DNA from: an uncultured Anaerolineae bacterium
GTDB lineage: Bacteria; Chloroflexota; Anaerolineae; Anaerolineales; Villigracilaceae
Length of the DNA stretch: 64,000 bases
Direction of reading: 5' to 3'
NCBI GenBank assembly: GCA_903822545.1
Contig: CAIJPN010000013.1
Span: forward strand, 1-64,000
Both the position numbers and the translations under genes were made by a program. This document shows positions 7,463-14,801 of this stretch, in pieces. Position 1 is the stretch's first letter, and each line of letters opens with the position of its first letter. The notes beneath the pieces were generated by a model. That model worked only from the letters and a program-made list of their open reading frames with translations, was not told where the DNA came from and did no database searches.

Positions 7463-8983
7463 ATGAATACCCCCATTCTCGAGATGAAAAACATCGTCAA
7501 AGAATTCCCTGGCGTGAAGGCACTTAACAACGTCAGCTTTCAGGTCGCTGAAGGCGAGATTCACTGCCTCGTGGGCGAAAACGGCGCGGGAAAATCAACG
7601 CTGATGAAGGTACTCAGCGGCGTTTACCCGCATGGCTCATACAGCGGCGAAATCCTGTTCGCCGGGCAAGAGCAAACCTTCTCCGGCATCCACGATAGCG
7701 AAATCGCCGGGATCGCCATCATCTACCAGGAACTGGCGCTCGTCCCAGAAATGACCGTGTACGAGAACATCTTCCTCGGTCACGAATTGCGCAACGGGCC
7801 GCTGGTGGATTGGAACGAAACCATTAAACAGGCCGGGGAAATGCTCCGCAAAGTGAAGTTAAACGTCAACCCGGCGGCCAAGGTTAAAGAATTGGGCGTT
7901 GGCAAACAACAATTGGTGGAAATTGCCAAAGCGTTGAGCAAAAACGTCAAACTATTGATCCTGGATGAACCCACCGCCGCCCTGAACGAAGACGACAGCG
8001 AGAATCTGCTCAACCTGCTGCGTGAACTCCGCGATAATGGCGTCACCTGCATCCTGATTTCTCACAAGCTGAAAGAAGTGCTCGCCATTGCCGACTCGAT
8101 CACGGTGCTGCGTGATGGGCAAACGATTTGCACACTCGATGCAAAAGGCGGCAAAGTCAGTGAACAAGTGTTGATCAAACACATGGTAGGGCGCGAAATC
8201 GACAATATTTACCCGGCCCGCAAGAATACCCGCGCCGACCAGACGGTACTCGAAGTCAAAAATTGGAGCGCCTACGACCCCAAATTGGGACGTTATGTGC
8301 TCAAAGATGTATCTTTCAACATCAAAAAGGGTGAAATCGTTGGGTTTGCCGGGCTGATGGGCTCGGGGCGCACAGAATTGGCACTGAGCATCTTTGGGAA
8401 TTCGGTCGGTTACCAATTGTCAGGTGAGTTTTACATCAATGGTCAGAAGCAGGATTTCGGTCATCCGCAAAACGCCATCCAGGCGAAAATGGCCTATGTA
8501 ACAGAAGACCGCAAGGCCAAAGGCCTGATCCTGATCCAGGATATTAAACAGAATATCACCCTGGCCAACCTGCGGGAAATTGCCAATAACGGCGTGGTAG
8601 ATGGGAATGCTGAAGTCAAAATCGCCAACGAGTATAAAAGCTCACTTAACATCAAAACCCCCAGCGTGGAACAAAAAGTTGGTAACCTGAGCGGCGGCAA
8701 CCAGCAAAAAGTTTCACTGGCAAAATGGCTGTTCGCCAAACCCGACATTTTGATCCTCGACGAGCCCACACGCGGCATTGACGTAGGCGCCAAGTTCGAA
8801 ATCTACACCATCATGACCCGTCTCGTAGAACAAGGCATGAGCATCATCATGATTTCGTCTGAACTACCTGAAGTATTGGGCATGAGCGACCGTATTTACA
8901 TCGTTTCATCTGGCAAAATTACCGGCGAACTTCCAATTGAGGAAGCCACGCAGGAAAAAATCATGCACCTGGCAACCAACTAA
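7463..8983 (+). CDS. gguA: CUT2 sugar ABC ATPase, GguA/XylG type
   Basis: This 506-residue protein has two ABC domains in tandem, the normal size and form of RbsA/XylG/GguA. Domain 1 has GENGAGKST, a degenerate signature (LGVGKQQ) and LLILDEPTAAL. Domain 2 has a Walker A with arginine in place of lysine (GSGRTE), a good signature (LSGGNQQK) and LILDEPTRGID. This asymmetry is standard for CUT2 ATPases. The ribosome site is weak. It sits 69 bases after the MalG-type permease and before the GguB-like permease, and it pairs with the ChvE-like half of the binding protein. There is no sign that it carries the C-terminal regulatory domain of MalK, so whether it also energises the CUT1 permeases is open. 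Confidence 0.92.
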   Translation: MNTPILEMKNIVKEFPGVKALNNVSFQVAEGEIHCLVGENGAGKSTLMKVLSGVYPHGSYSGEILFAGQEQTFSGIHDSEIAGIAIIYQELALVPEMTVYENIFLGHELRNGPLVDWNETIKQAGEMLRKVKLNVNPAAKVKELGVGKQQLVEIAKALSKNVKLLILDEPTAALNEDDSENLLNLLRELRDNGVTCILISHKLKEVLAIADSITVLRDGQTICTLDAKGGKVSEQVLIKHMVGREIDNIYPARKNTRADQTVLEVKNWSAYDPKLGRYVLKDVSFNIKKGEIVGFAGLMGSGRTELALSIFGNSVGYQLSGEFYINGQKQDFGHPQNAIQAKMAYVTEDRKAKGLILIQDIKQNITLANLREIANNGVVDGNAEVKIANEYKSSLNIKTPSVEQKVGNLSGGNQQKVSLAKWLFAKPDILILDEPTRGIDVGAKFEIYTIMTRLVEQGMSIIMISSELPEVLGMSDRIYIVSSGKITGELPIEEATQEKIMHLATN

Positions 8984-8993
8984 AGAGGCCCCC

Positions 8994-10178
8994 ATGAACT
9001 TTTTGAACAACTTCCAAAGGATCCTGCGCCAGAACATCCGCGAATATGGCATGTATATTGCCCTGTTCGTCATCATGGCGATTTTTACCTATACCACCGA
9101 CGGTATTTTCATCTCCCCGCGCAACATCAGCAACCTGCTCAACCAGACAGGATACATCGCTGTGCTGGCAGTTGGCATGACGCTGGTGATTGTCATCCGC
9201 CATATCGACCTGTCTGTGGGCTTCCTGGCGGGCTTCCTGGGGGCAGTGACAGCCATCGCGCTGGTACAGTGGGGCCTGCCAGTTTACATCGTCATCCCCA
9301 TGGTACTGGTACTGGGCGCAATCGCCGGGCTGGGAACAGCCTTCCTGGTTGCCCAGCTTGGCATTCCCGCATTTGTGGCCTCGCTGGCCGGGATGCTGGT
9401 TTATCGCGGTGTGTTACTGCTCAGCACCATGGGCACGGGCACCATTATCATCCCCAACGAAGCGTTTAACGCCATCGGCAACGGCTACATACCCGACTTT
9501 CCCGATATTGGCATTTTACCGGGCAAACACAAGCTGACCCTGTTGTTAGGCCTGATTGCCATAATCCTGTTCGTGCTGAGTGAAATCAACGACCGCCGCA
9601 AAAAACAAGCCTACAACTTCGAAGTCCTGCCCATGGATATTTTTGCCCTGAAGCTGGTATTTGTCTCCCTGCTGGTAGGCGGCATCACCTGGGTACTTTC
9701 CGGCTACAACGGCATCTCCTGGACGGTGGTCATCATGCTGGTCATCGTTGCCATTTACCACTTCATCACCACCCAAACGGTGCTCGGCCGCCACATTTAC
9801 GCCATCGGCGGCAACCCCGAAGCAGCCGAACTGAGCGGCATCAACGTCAAAAAACTAACCTACGTGGTTTTCGGTTCAATGGGCATGCTTGCCGCACTCT
9901 CCGGCATCCTGTTCACCTCGCGCCTGCAATCGGCCACCACCACCGCTGGCACCCTGTTTGAACTGGACGCCATCGCCGCGGCCTACATCGGCGGCGTATC
10001 GGCGGCGGGCGGCGTGGGCAAAGTGCTCGGCTCCATCATCGGCGCACTGGTCATGACCTCACTTACCAGCGGCATGAACCTGATGGGCATCGACAGCTCA
10101 TTGCAATACATCGTGCGCGGCGCAGTACTCGTCGCCGCAGTCGTTTTCGATGTCACCACCCGCAGCCGGGGCAAATAA
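8994..10178 (+). CDS. gguB: CUT2 sugar permease, GguB/XylH type
   Basis: Membrane permease of 394 residues with about ten hydrophobic helices, the usual length for GguB/MmsB/XylH. Family features include GMTLVIVIRHIDLSVG near the N-terminus and the conserved stretch AIGGNPEAAELSGINVKK. The ATG follows AAAGAGG; a longer frame starting inside gguA adds only polar residues and is rejected. It ends the operon just before a strong terminator. With gguA and the ChvE-like half of the fused lipoprotein it makes a complete CUT2 transporter, likely for a pentose or multiple monosaccharides. Confidence 0.92.
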   Translation: MNFLNNFQRILRQNIREYGMYIALFVIMAIFTYTTDGIFISPRNISNLLNQTGYIAVLAVGMTLVIVIRHIDLSVGFLAGFLGAVTAIALVQWGLPVYIVIPMVLVLGAIAGLGTAFLVAQLGIPAFVASLAGMLVYRGVLLLSTMGTGTIIIPNEAFNAIGNGYIPDFPDIGILPGKHKLTLLLGLIAIILFVLSEINDRRKKQAYNFEVLPMDIFALKLVFVSLLVGGITWVLSGYNGISWTVVIMLVIVAIYHFITTQTVLGRHIYAIGGNPEAAELSGINVKKLTYVVFGSMGMLAALSGILFTSRLQSATTTAGTLFELDAIAAAYIGGVSAAGGVGKVLGSIIGALVMTSLTSGMNLMGIDSSLQYIVRGAVLVAAVVFDVTTRSRGK

Positions 10179-10201
10179 ACCCCTGCGCCCAGCAAAACCA
10201 A

Positions 10202-10245
10202 CGCCCTGTGAAAATTTAGAACCTTCACAGGGCGTTTTTTTATTT
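10202..10245 (+). terminator. rho-independent terminator of the sugar operon
   Basis: An 11-bp perfect stem (cgccctgtgaa, 10202-10212, with 10224-10234) is followed directly by TTTTTTTATTT. It lies 23 bases after the gguB stop and closes the operon. Confidence 0.9.
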
Positions 10246-10355
10246 GAATCATCCAATCTCATCCCGGGCTACAACTTTTTCCAACATCCCAGGCACGCCC
10301 CCATCCCCAGCCTGCTCCCGCGCGGACTATTCCACCCGGCAGCCTTTCTCCCGTT

Positions 10356-10391
10356 AAAAAAACGTGGGCAAGTCTATAAACTTATCCCACG
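10356..10391 (-). terminator. terminator of the deacetylase gene
   Basis: Read on the minus strand, the stem cgtgggataagt / acttgcccacg (one mismatch and a bulge) is followed by seven T residues. It begins about ten bases after the stop of the histone-deacetylase-like gene. With the plus-strand terminator at 10202 it separates the two convergent units; nothing else is seen between them. Confidence 0.8.
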
Positions 10392-10400
10392 CCGGTCATT

Positions 10401-11399
10401 TTACAAACCATTCACACTGATCACATCCCCAAGCCTCTTACTGATATCCGGCTCGCCATACGGGCTCTCGTCTGGCACATCGGGCTGCTGCGCGCCGGTC
10501 ATGGCCGCAAAAGCCGCAGCGACACCATTCGCCACATTCAGCGCATCATAACCGCCCTCCAGCACAAAAACGATCCTCCCACCGCAAAACTCATCGGCCA
10601 GTTCCACCAGCTTGCGCGAAATAGCATAATAACCGCCAGCCGTCATCGACAGCGAGGCCAGTTGATCGCTCCAGTGCGCATCATACCCTGCCGAAACAAA
10701 CAACATCTGCGGCCTGAATTTGCGCACAAACGGCGTAATGATCCTCTCAGTCAGCAGGCCGAAACCCTGCTCCCCAGTTCCGCTCGGCAGCGGCACATTG
10801 ATCACCCGTCCGCCAGTATGCGCCATCTCGCTCAGCGACCCACTTTGGGGGTAGATTCCCTCCTGGTGGGTGGAGAGAAAGCCCGCGCGCGGGTCAACTG
10901 CCAGGGCGGCCTGGGTCCCATTCCCGTGGTGGACATCAAAATCAACCACGGCCACCCGCTCCAGCCCCTCCGCCAGCGCTGTTTTGGCCGCAATGGCCGC
11001 GTTGCTGAACAGGCAAAACCCCATGGATCGATGCGGCTCGGCATGGTGCCCAGGCGGGCGAACGAGGGCAAAGGCCCGCCTGGCATCGCCGCGCTGCACA
11101 GCGCGAGTGCAAGCCAGCACAGCGCCCACCGCCATCAAAGCATCTTTGTATGATGTGGGCGTGACGTACGTGGGCGCATGGTCGATGATTCCCGGCCCTT
11201 CGGCGCTCCAGGCTTCGAGTTGTTCGATCATGGCCGGGGTATGCACCCGGCTCACATCGTCGAAGCTGGCCGCCGCTGCCTGGATTTCTTCGATGCCAGG
11301 AATAATGCCCAGTTGGAGCGCATCCAACCGCCCTGGCCGCTCAGGATGGTCATGGAAACGATGTTCCAGGGATGGGATATAGGTGTAAAGAGTGTTCAT
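10401..11399 (-). CDS. histone deacetylase family protein (acetyl-lysine/acetylpolyamine amidohydrolase)
   Basis: Zinc-dependent deacetylase of 332 residues, the usual size for bacterial HDAC-like/AcuC proteins. It shows RPPGHHAE (H118/H119), the metal-binding DFDVHHGNGT (D155, H157), SAGYDAH (D240) and EGGYD with the catalytic tyrosine. It has no signal peptide, so it is cytosolic and probably deacetylates protein lysines or acetylated polyamines. The substrate cannot be told from sequence. A TAAAAT box lies exactly six bases before the ATG and there is no ribosome site, so its mRNA may be leaderless. It stands alone between two terminator-like hairpins. Confidence 0.92.
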   Translation of the reverse strand: MNTLYTYIPSLEHRFHDHPERPGRLDALQLGIIPGIEEIQAAAASFDDVSRVHTPAMIEQLEAWSAEGPGIIDHAPTYVTPTSYKDALMAVGAVLACTRAVQRGDARRAFALVRPPGHHAEPHRSMGFCLFSNAAIAAKTALAEGLERVAVVDFDVHHGNGTQAALAVDPRAGFLSTHQEGIYPQSGSLSEMAHTGGRVINVPLPSGTGEQGFGLLTERIITPFVRKFRPQMLFVSAGYDAHWSDQLASLSMTAGGYYAISRKLVELADEFCGGRIVFVLEGGYDALNVANGVAAAFAAMTGAQQPDVPDESPYGEPDISKRLGDVISVNGL

Positions 11400-11405
11400 G
11401 GCATG

Positions 11406-11411
11406 ATTTTA
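11406..11411 (-). promoter_or_regulatory. -10 box of a possible leaderless promoter
   Basis: TAAAAT on the minus strand is separated by six bases from the A of the deacetylase ATG, where transcription would be expected to start. No purine-rich ribosome site precedes the ATG and no clear -35 box is seen. The same spacing recurs before two other genes in the window. Confidence 0.4.
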
Positions 11412-11491
11412 CCGCACAGCCCAGCGCATATTGGTAACTTGCCCGGGTTTTGTGGAGAGGATTCGAATCAAACGCACTGGCGCTTAAAAGG

Positions 11492-11528
11492 GACTACACG
11501 GTAGGCCATATCAGCCTACCGTGTAGTC
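11492..11528. repeat. 15-bp perfect inverted repeat
   Basis: gactacacggtaggc and its complement flank a 7-base loop. On the minus strand it is followed by CCTTTT, so it may terminate the NYN-domain gene whose stop is 170 bases away. The rest of the gap 11400-11696 holds G-rich runs (11531-11575) and AT-rich sequence but no gene that I can see. Confidence 0.5.
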
Positions 11529-11696
11529 TTGAGGGGGAGGGACACCACCGATCGGGCTGTATGGGGGGGGACAGACAGTTCCGTTCGATGACAACACCTG
11601 TTTACCAATAAGGGGGGACTTCAGATGCTGTTATAGATAATATACACCAATTTTGTCCGAATTTCAATAGGCTTTTATTAGAATTAGGTAAGAAAA

Positions 11697-12173
11697 TTAT
11701 TTTTGTTTTCCCCGTTCGCTGAAAATTTTCAGCCATTCATCTACTTCGCGCGGGCCAATGGCATTCCTGGCATCTGAAGCAGCAGGGCCAGCCCGCAGCG
11801 CAGCGCCAACGATGGCCGCAAACTCGTCTGATGAAAAGACCCTGGCCCCGGCTGTTCGCGCTTCAGCCTGCACGCGGTGGTCAGATGAAACAACACCCCA
11901 GTTTTTAGCGGCTTTTCCCAGCTTTTTCAGCCGCAGCCGAATGGCTTCATCGGCAATTTGCGGGCGGCGCACAAAATATGCGGTGACTAATCCGATGCGA
12001 CGGGTGGCGGGATAACCATCAGGAGCATTATCAAAGTAGATTTCCAGCCCCGTTTTACGCGCAAGACGACAGTAATCGCTTAATCGTTCGGCGAGTTGCA
12101 GTTCATCATCAAACGAAGCGAGGCTTAGCCCCATTTTTGGGACGAGGTTGTGGCCGTCGATCAGGGTGGGCAT
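11697..12173 (-). CDS. NYN-domain (YacP/PIN-like) putative ribonuclease
   Basis: Protein of 158 residues starting MPTLIDGHNLVPKMG. The IDGHN motif with acidic residues further on (FDNAPDGYP, SSDHRV) is typical of NYN/PIN-fold nucleases related to YacP/Rae1, which cleave RNA using a metal. It is cytosolic. I chose the ATG at MPTLIDGHN because the conserved motif starts there; the longer frame would begin at a TTG inside a hairpin. TATAAT lies six bases before this ATG, so the message may be leaderless. It follows the OsmC gene on the same strand. The nuclease activity is inferred from the fold. Confidence 0.75.
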   Translation of the reverse strand: MPTLIDGHNLVPKMGLSLASFDDELQLAERLSDYCRLARKTGLEIYFDNAPDGYPATRRIGLVTAYFVRRPQIADEAIRLRLKKLGKAAKNWGVVSSDHRVQAEARTAGARVFSSDEFAAIVGAALRAGPAASDARNAIGPREVDEWLKIFSERGKQK

Positions 12174-12179
12174 GCCTGC

Positions 12180-12185
12180 ATTATA
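12180..12185 (-). promoter_or_regulatory. TATAAT box six bases before a start codon
   Basis: A consensus -10 hexamer on the minus strand is followed by gcaggc and then the ATG of the NYN-domain gene. This is the geometry of a leaderless transcript. The -35 region falls inside a 13-bp hairpin and does not resemble TTGACA. Confidence 0.45.
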
Positions 12186-12186
12186 C

Positions 12187-12217
12187 AGCAGGGGCGCAGT
12201 ATTGCTGCGCCCCTGCT
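12187..12217. repeat. 13-bp perfect hairpin between osmC-like and NYN genes
   Basis: agcaggggcgcag and its complement flank the loop tattg. There is no T-run on either side, so it is not a canonical terminator. It may be a weak terminator for the upstream OsmC gene or a site affecting the promoter just beside it. Confidence 0.5.
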
Positions 12218-12244
12218 CCAAATGACCTGTGCTGAAAAAACAGG

Positions 12245-12637
12245 TTAAGCGATAGTCACTTCTTTTGTGGTTACTTCAAACGAAGGCGGGTTTTCCATGT
12301 GTTTTTTTACGGCGCACAGTTCAGCAGAGCGAATGAGCGAGGAGCGGTATTTTTCAGGGAAGGTGGGTGGGATCTGGATTTCAAGATCAATTTTCTCGAT
12401 CATGCCGCTGAAGGGGTTGCTGTGCATACGCTGGAGTATGCGGATGCCTTCTGTGGGCAGCCCACGCTGCTGGCAAAAGCCAAGAACGTAGATGCCGGCG
12501 CAGGTGCCGAGCGAGGCCAGGAAGGTGGCGAAAGGCGTGGGGGCAGAAGCCGCCGGGGGCTGGTCGGTGCGGACTGTGAAACTGCCAAAATGGGCATCAA
12601 CGCGCGCACCGCCGGGGAAGTCAATCATCATTTCCAT
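12245..12637 (-). CDS. OsmC/Ohr family redox protein
   Basis: OsmC-fold protein of 130 residues. It has two conserved cysteine regions, LGTCAGIYVLGFC and ELCAVKKH, matching the paired redox cysteines of OsmC/YhfA-type peroxidases. Members reduce organic hydroperoxides or bind small thiol-reactive compounds in the cytosol. The first region carries an extra cysteine (FCQQRGLP), as in the YhfA subgroup rather than Ohr. The start follows a good AAGGAG site. It precedes the NYN gene on the same strand. Confidence 0.88.
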   Translation of the reverse strand: MEMMIDFPGGARVDAHFGSFTVRTDQPPAASAPTPFATFLASLGTCAGIYVLGFCQQRGLPTEGIRILQRMHSNPFSGMIEKIDLEIQIPPTFPEKYRSSLIRSAELCAVKKHMENPPSFEVTTKEVTIA

Positions 12638-12789
12638 AGGTAAATTTCTCCTTAATTTTCCGGTTGGGTTTTCATGCTTTTTGATGCAATTTCTGTTGAA
12701 AAGTTGCTGGATTTCGTTTGATACAAATTGTTAGAACGCACAAATCTCCAAGAGTTAAACCTTGCAAATATGCAAATTCGGACAAGATT

Positions 12790-12798
12790 TGTTATAAT
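12790..12798 (+). promoter_or_regulatory. extended -10 promoter of the STAS gene
   Basis: TGTTATAAT is an extended -10 element (TGN plus TATAAT). The -35 region is poor (atgcaa, 17 bases upstream), as is usual for extended -10 promoters. The STAS gene starts 39 bases downstream after an AGGAG site. Confidence 0.6.
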
Positions 12799-12837
12799 AA
12801 ATTTTAGACAAGTTCAACCCGGCAGGAGTAGTGGAAA

Positions 12838-13236
12838 ATGACGATAAAACTGGAAATAAAAACATCGCAACATGCAGGCCGAGTGCCTGTGACCCTGTTC
12901 GAGTTGATAGGCGAAATGGATGCCAGCAATTCACCCCAAGTCCAGGCAGGAATCCAACAAGCGCTGGATGCCGGGGCACGTTACATGGTGATCGATTTCA
13001 GCCAGGTAACATATATCAGCAGTTCCGGGCTGCGGGTGATTTATTCTGTAGCAAAGGCCCTTTCCACACTGGGTGAGCAAACCGAGCATACAGAATTTCG
13101 CGCGGGGACTTTCAAATCAGCCTATCTCAAACTGCTCAACCCTTCACAAAATGTGAGGAAAGCTCTGGAAGTGATGGGGTTCAATATGTATATCGAGATC
13201 CACAGCGATCTTAGCCAGGCAATTGCATCATTCTAA
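12838..13236 (+). CDS. STAS-domain anti-sigma factor antagonist
   Basis: Single STAS domain of 132 residues with DFSQVTYISSSGLRV, the segment that carries the phosphorylatable serine in SpoIIAA/RsbV proteins. Such proteins bind an anti-sigma factor or RsbW-like kinase when unphosphorylated, releasing the partner. The C-terminal part (about 100-132) is less conserved. It is monocistronic, with its own extended -10 promoter and AGGAG ribosome site, and no kinase or phosphatase partner lies nearby. The partner must be elsewhere. Confidence 0.88.
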   Translation: MTIKLEIKTSQHAGRVPVTLFELIGEMDASNSPQVQAGIQQALDAGARYMVIDFSQVTYISSSGLRVIYSVAKALSTLGEQTEHTEFRAGTFKSAYLKLLNPSQNVRKALEVMGFNMYIEIHSDLSQAIASF

Positions 13237-13387
13237 AAAACCGGGGCGCGCAAGTCTTAATTGCGGCGTTTAAGTAAAGTTTTTCCAAGTTTTAAAATTA
13301 GCCGTTTGATTCATTGTCACAGCATCGGGAAAAAAAGCGGACGGCTAATGCAGCATATCCATCCTCTATTACAGGAGAATAAAAATA

Positions 13388-14764
13388 ATGAGTACATCAT
13401 TTAAGTTGACCGATGAACTCAAAAACGCCCTGCGCGCTTGCGGGCCGGAAGTGGATGCGCAGCGTCGCGCTTTGTTGCGAGGACGGCGATTTTTGTTTGT
13501 GATGGGCTGCTACCCTGGCAAGCGTCCCATGTATGAACGCGCCCAGGCGTTGGGAGCTTCGATGGTGATGCTGGATGGGCCGGGTCACTGGACCCAAAAA
13601 GCAACCAAAGAGGGCCTGTTCGAGGCTTACCTGGAAGTTGACCTGCACCCTGTAGAATCCCTGGCTGAACGATGCCTGGCGGCGATACAGGCCAGTGGAC
13701 TGGAATTTGATGGGATCGCATCTTTTGATGATAGCGCCGGGCCGCTGGTGGCCCTGCTGGCTGATGCCATGGGACTGCCGGGTCACCCTTTGCTTTCGGT
13801 TGGATTTAGCAAAAATAAAATTTTTACACGTGAAGTCTGTGTGGAGGCGGGCATACCATCACCGCGATTCTTCCGGGTTAAAGCTGCCGAGGATTTGGAT
13901 GCAGCCGCAGCGCACGTTGGATTCCCGGCGGTGTTGAAGCCGATTTCGGGGTTTAGCTCCATCGCCACGTACCTGGTCACCGATTTTGAGATGTTGAGTG
14001 CGCGTTATCACCAGACGATCAACGATGTGATGGGGCATTTAAAGACTGAGGGGGTTCACAGCGATGATGATTCGGAGATGGTCTGGGGCAAAGGCTTTGA
14101 TATGACCCTGGAGGAATACCTGGATGGGGAAGAATTTGACGTGGATATGCTGCTCTCGGAAGGCGAAGCAGTATATGCGGCGGTAACACGCGACCTGACC
14201 GAGCCGAATCACCTGAAGGAGGCAGGGTCGCAGATGCCCCCGGATTTCCCGCAGGAAAAGCAGGATGAAATGATCGCCTTCACGCAGGTTGTGCTGCGGG
14301 CGCTGGAATTTACGGATGGCTCATTCCACGTGGAATTGAAGTACACCTCCAATGGGCCACGATTGATTGAGGTCAATGCGCGCATTGGCGGAGGGCCGAT
14401 CTTTTATTTCAACGAGCATGTCTGGGGTGTGGATCTGGTGGAACAGTATTTGCTGACGCGCCTGGGCGTGCCGGTGCGCCCCCACAAGGCGGAACGGCCG
14501 CTGACATACCTGCTGACTTCAGACCTGCCCAGCCCACTGAGCGGTATCGTAACCCACACCGATTTCTTGCAGCCGATTGCGAACCACCCACAGGTGATCC
14601 ATGCCCGGACGAAAGTGGAGGCCGGGCAGCGTGTGACCGGCTCAGATATGGGTGTGCCTGATTGGCTGGGCGAGATCATGCTGCACGGGCCTAGCGTGGA
14701 AGCGACAGCTCGAACGCTGGCTGAACTGCACGGGCAGATCAAATTGCCGATAATGGCAGCCTGA
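13388..14764 (+). CDS. ATP-grasp carboxylate-amine ligase
   Basis: ATP-grasp enzyme of 458 residues. The N-terminal preATP-grasp domain (30-130) is followed by the ATP-grasp fold with K184 (VLKPISGFSS), LEEYLDGEEFDVD around E243 and the metal-binding EVNARIGGG (E329, N330). A C-terminal domain similar to that of L-amino acid ligases and carnosine synthase ends the protein. These enzymes make an amide bond between an amino acid or small acid and an amine through an acyl phosphate. An AGGAGA site precedes the ATG. An MFS exporter gene follows 37 bases later, which suggests the product, perhaps a dipeptide, is exported. The substrate is unknown. Confidence 0.88.
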   Translation: MSTSFKLTDELKNALRACGPEVDAQRRALLRGRRFLFVMGCYPGKRPMYERAQALGASMVMLDGPGHWTQKATKEGLFEAYLEVDLHPVESLAERCLAAIQASGLEFDGIASFDDSAGPLVALLADAMGLPGHPLLSVGFSKNKIFTREVCVEAGIPSPRFFRVKAAEDLDAAAAHVGFPAVLKPISGFSSIATYLVTDFEMLSARYHQTINDVMGHLKTEGVHSDDDSEMVWGKGFDMTLEEYLDGEEFDVDMLLSEGEAVYAAVTRDLTEPNHLKEAGSQMPPDFPQEKQDEMIAFTQVVLRALEFTDGSFHVELKYTSNGPRLIEVNARIGGGPIFYFNEHVWGVDLVEQYLLTRLGVPVRPHKAERPLTYLLTSDLPSPLSGIVTHTDFLQPIANHPQVIHARTKVEAGQRVTGSDMGVPDWLGEIMLHGPSVEATARTLAELHGQIKLPIMAA

Positions 14765-14801
14765 TAAGGGTCGAAGAACCAGGTTCCAGGAGGAAACCCC
14801 C

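Noticed and set aside
11461-11471. ggattcgaatc resembling a tRNA T loop
   Set aside because: No acceptor, D or anticodon arms can be folded around it; taken as chance.
12777-12830. gacaag words around the STAS promoter as an operator
   Set aside because: The two copies are short and irregularly placed, too weak to claim.
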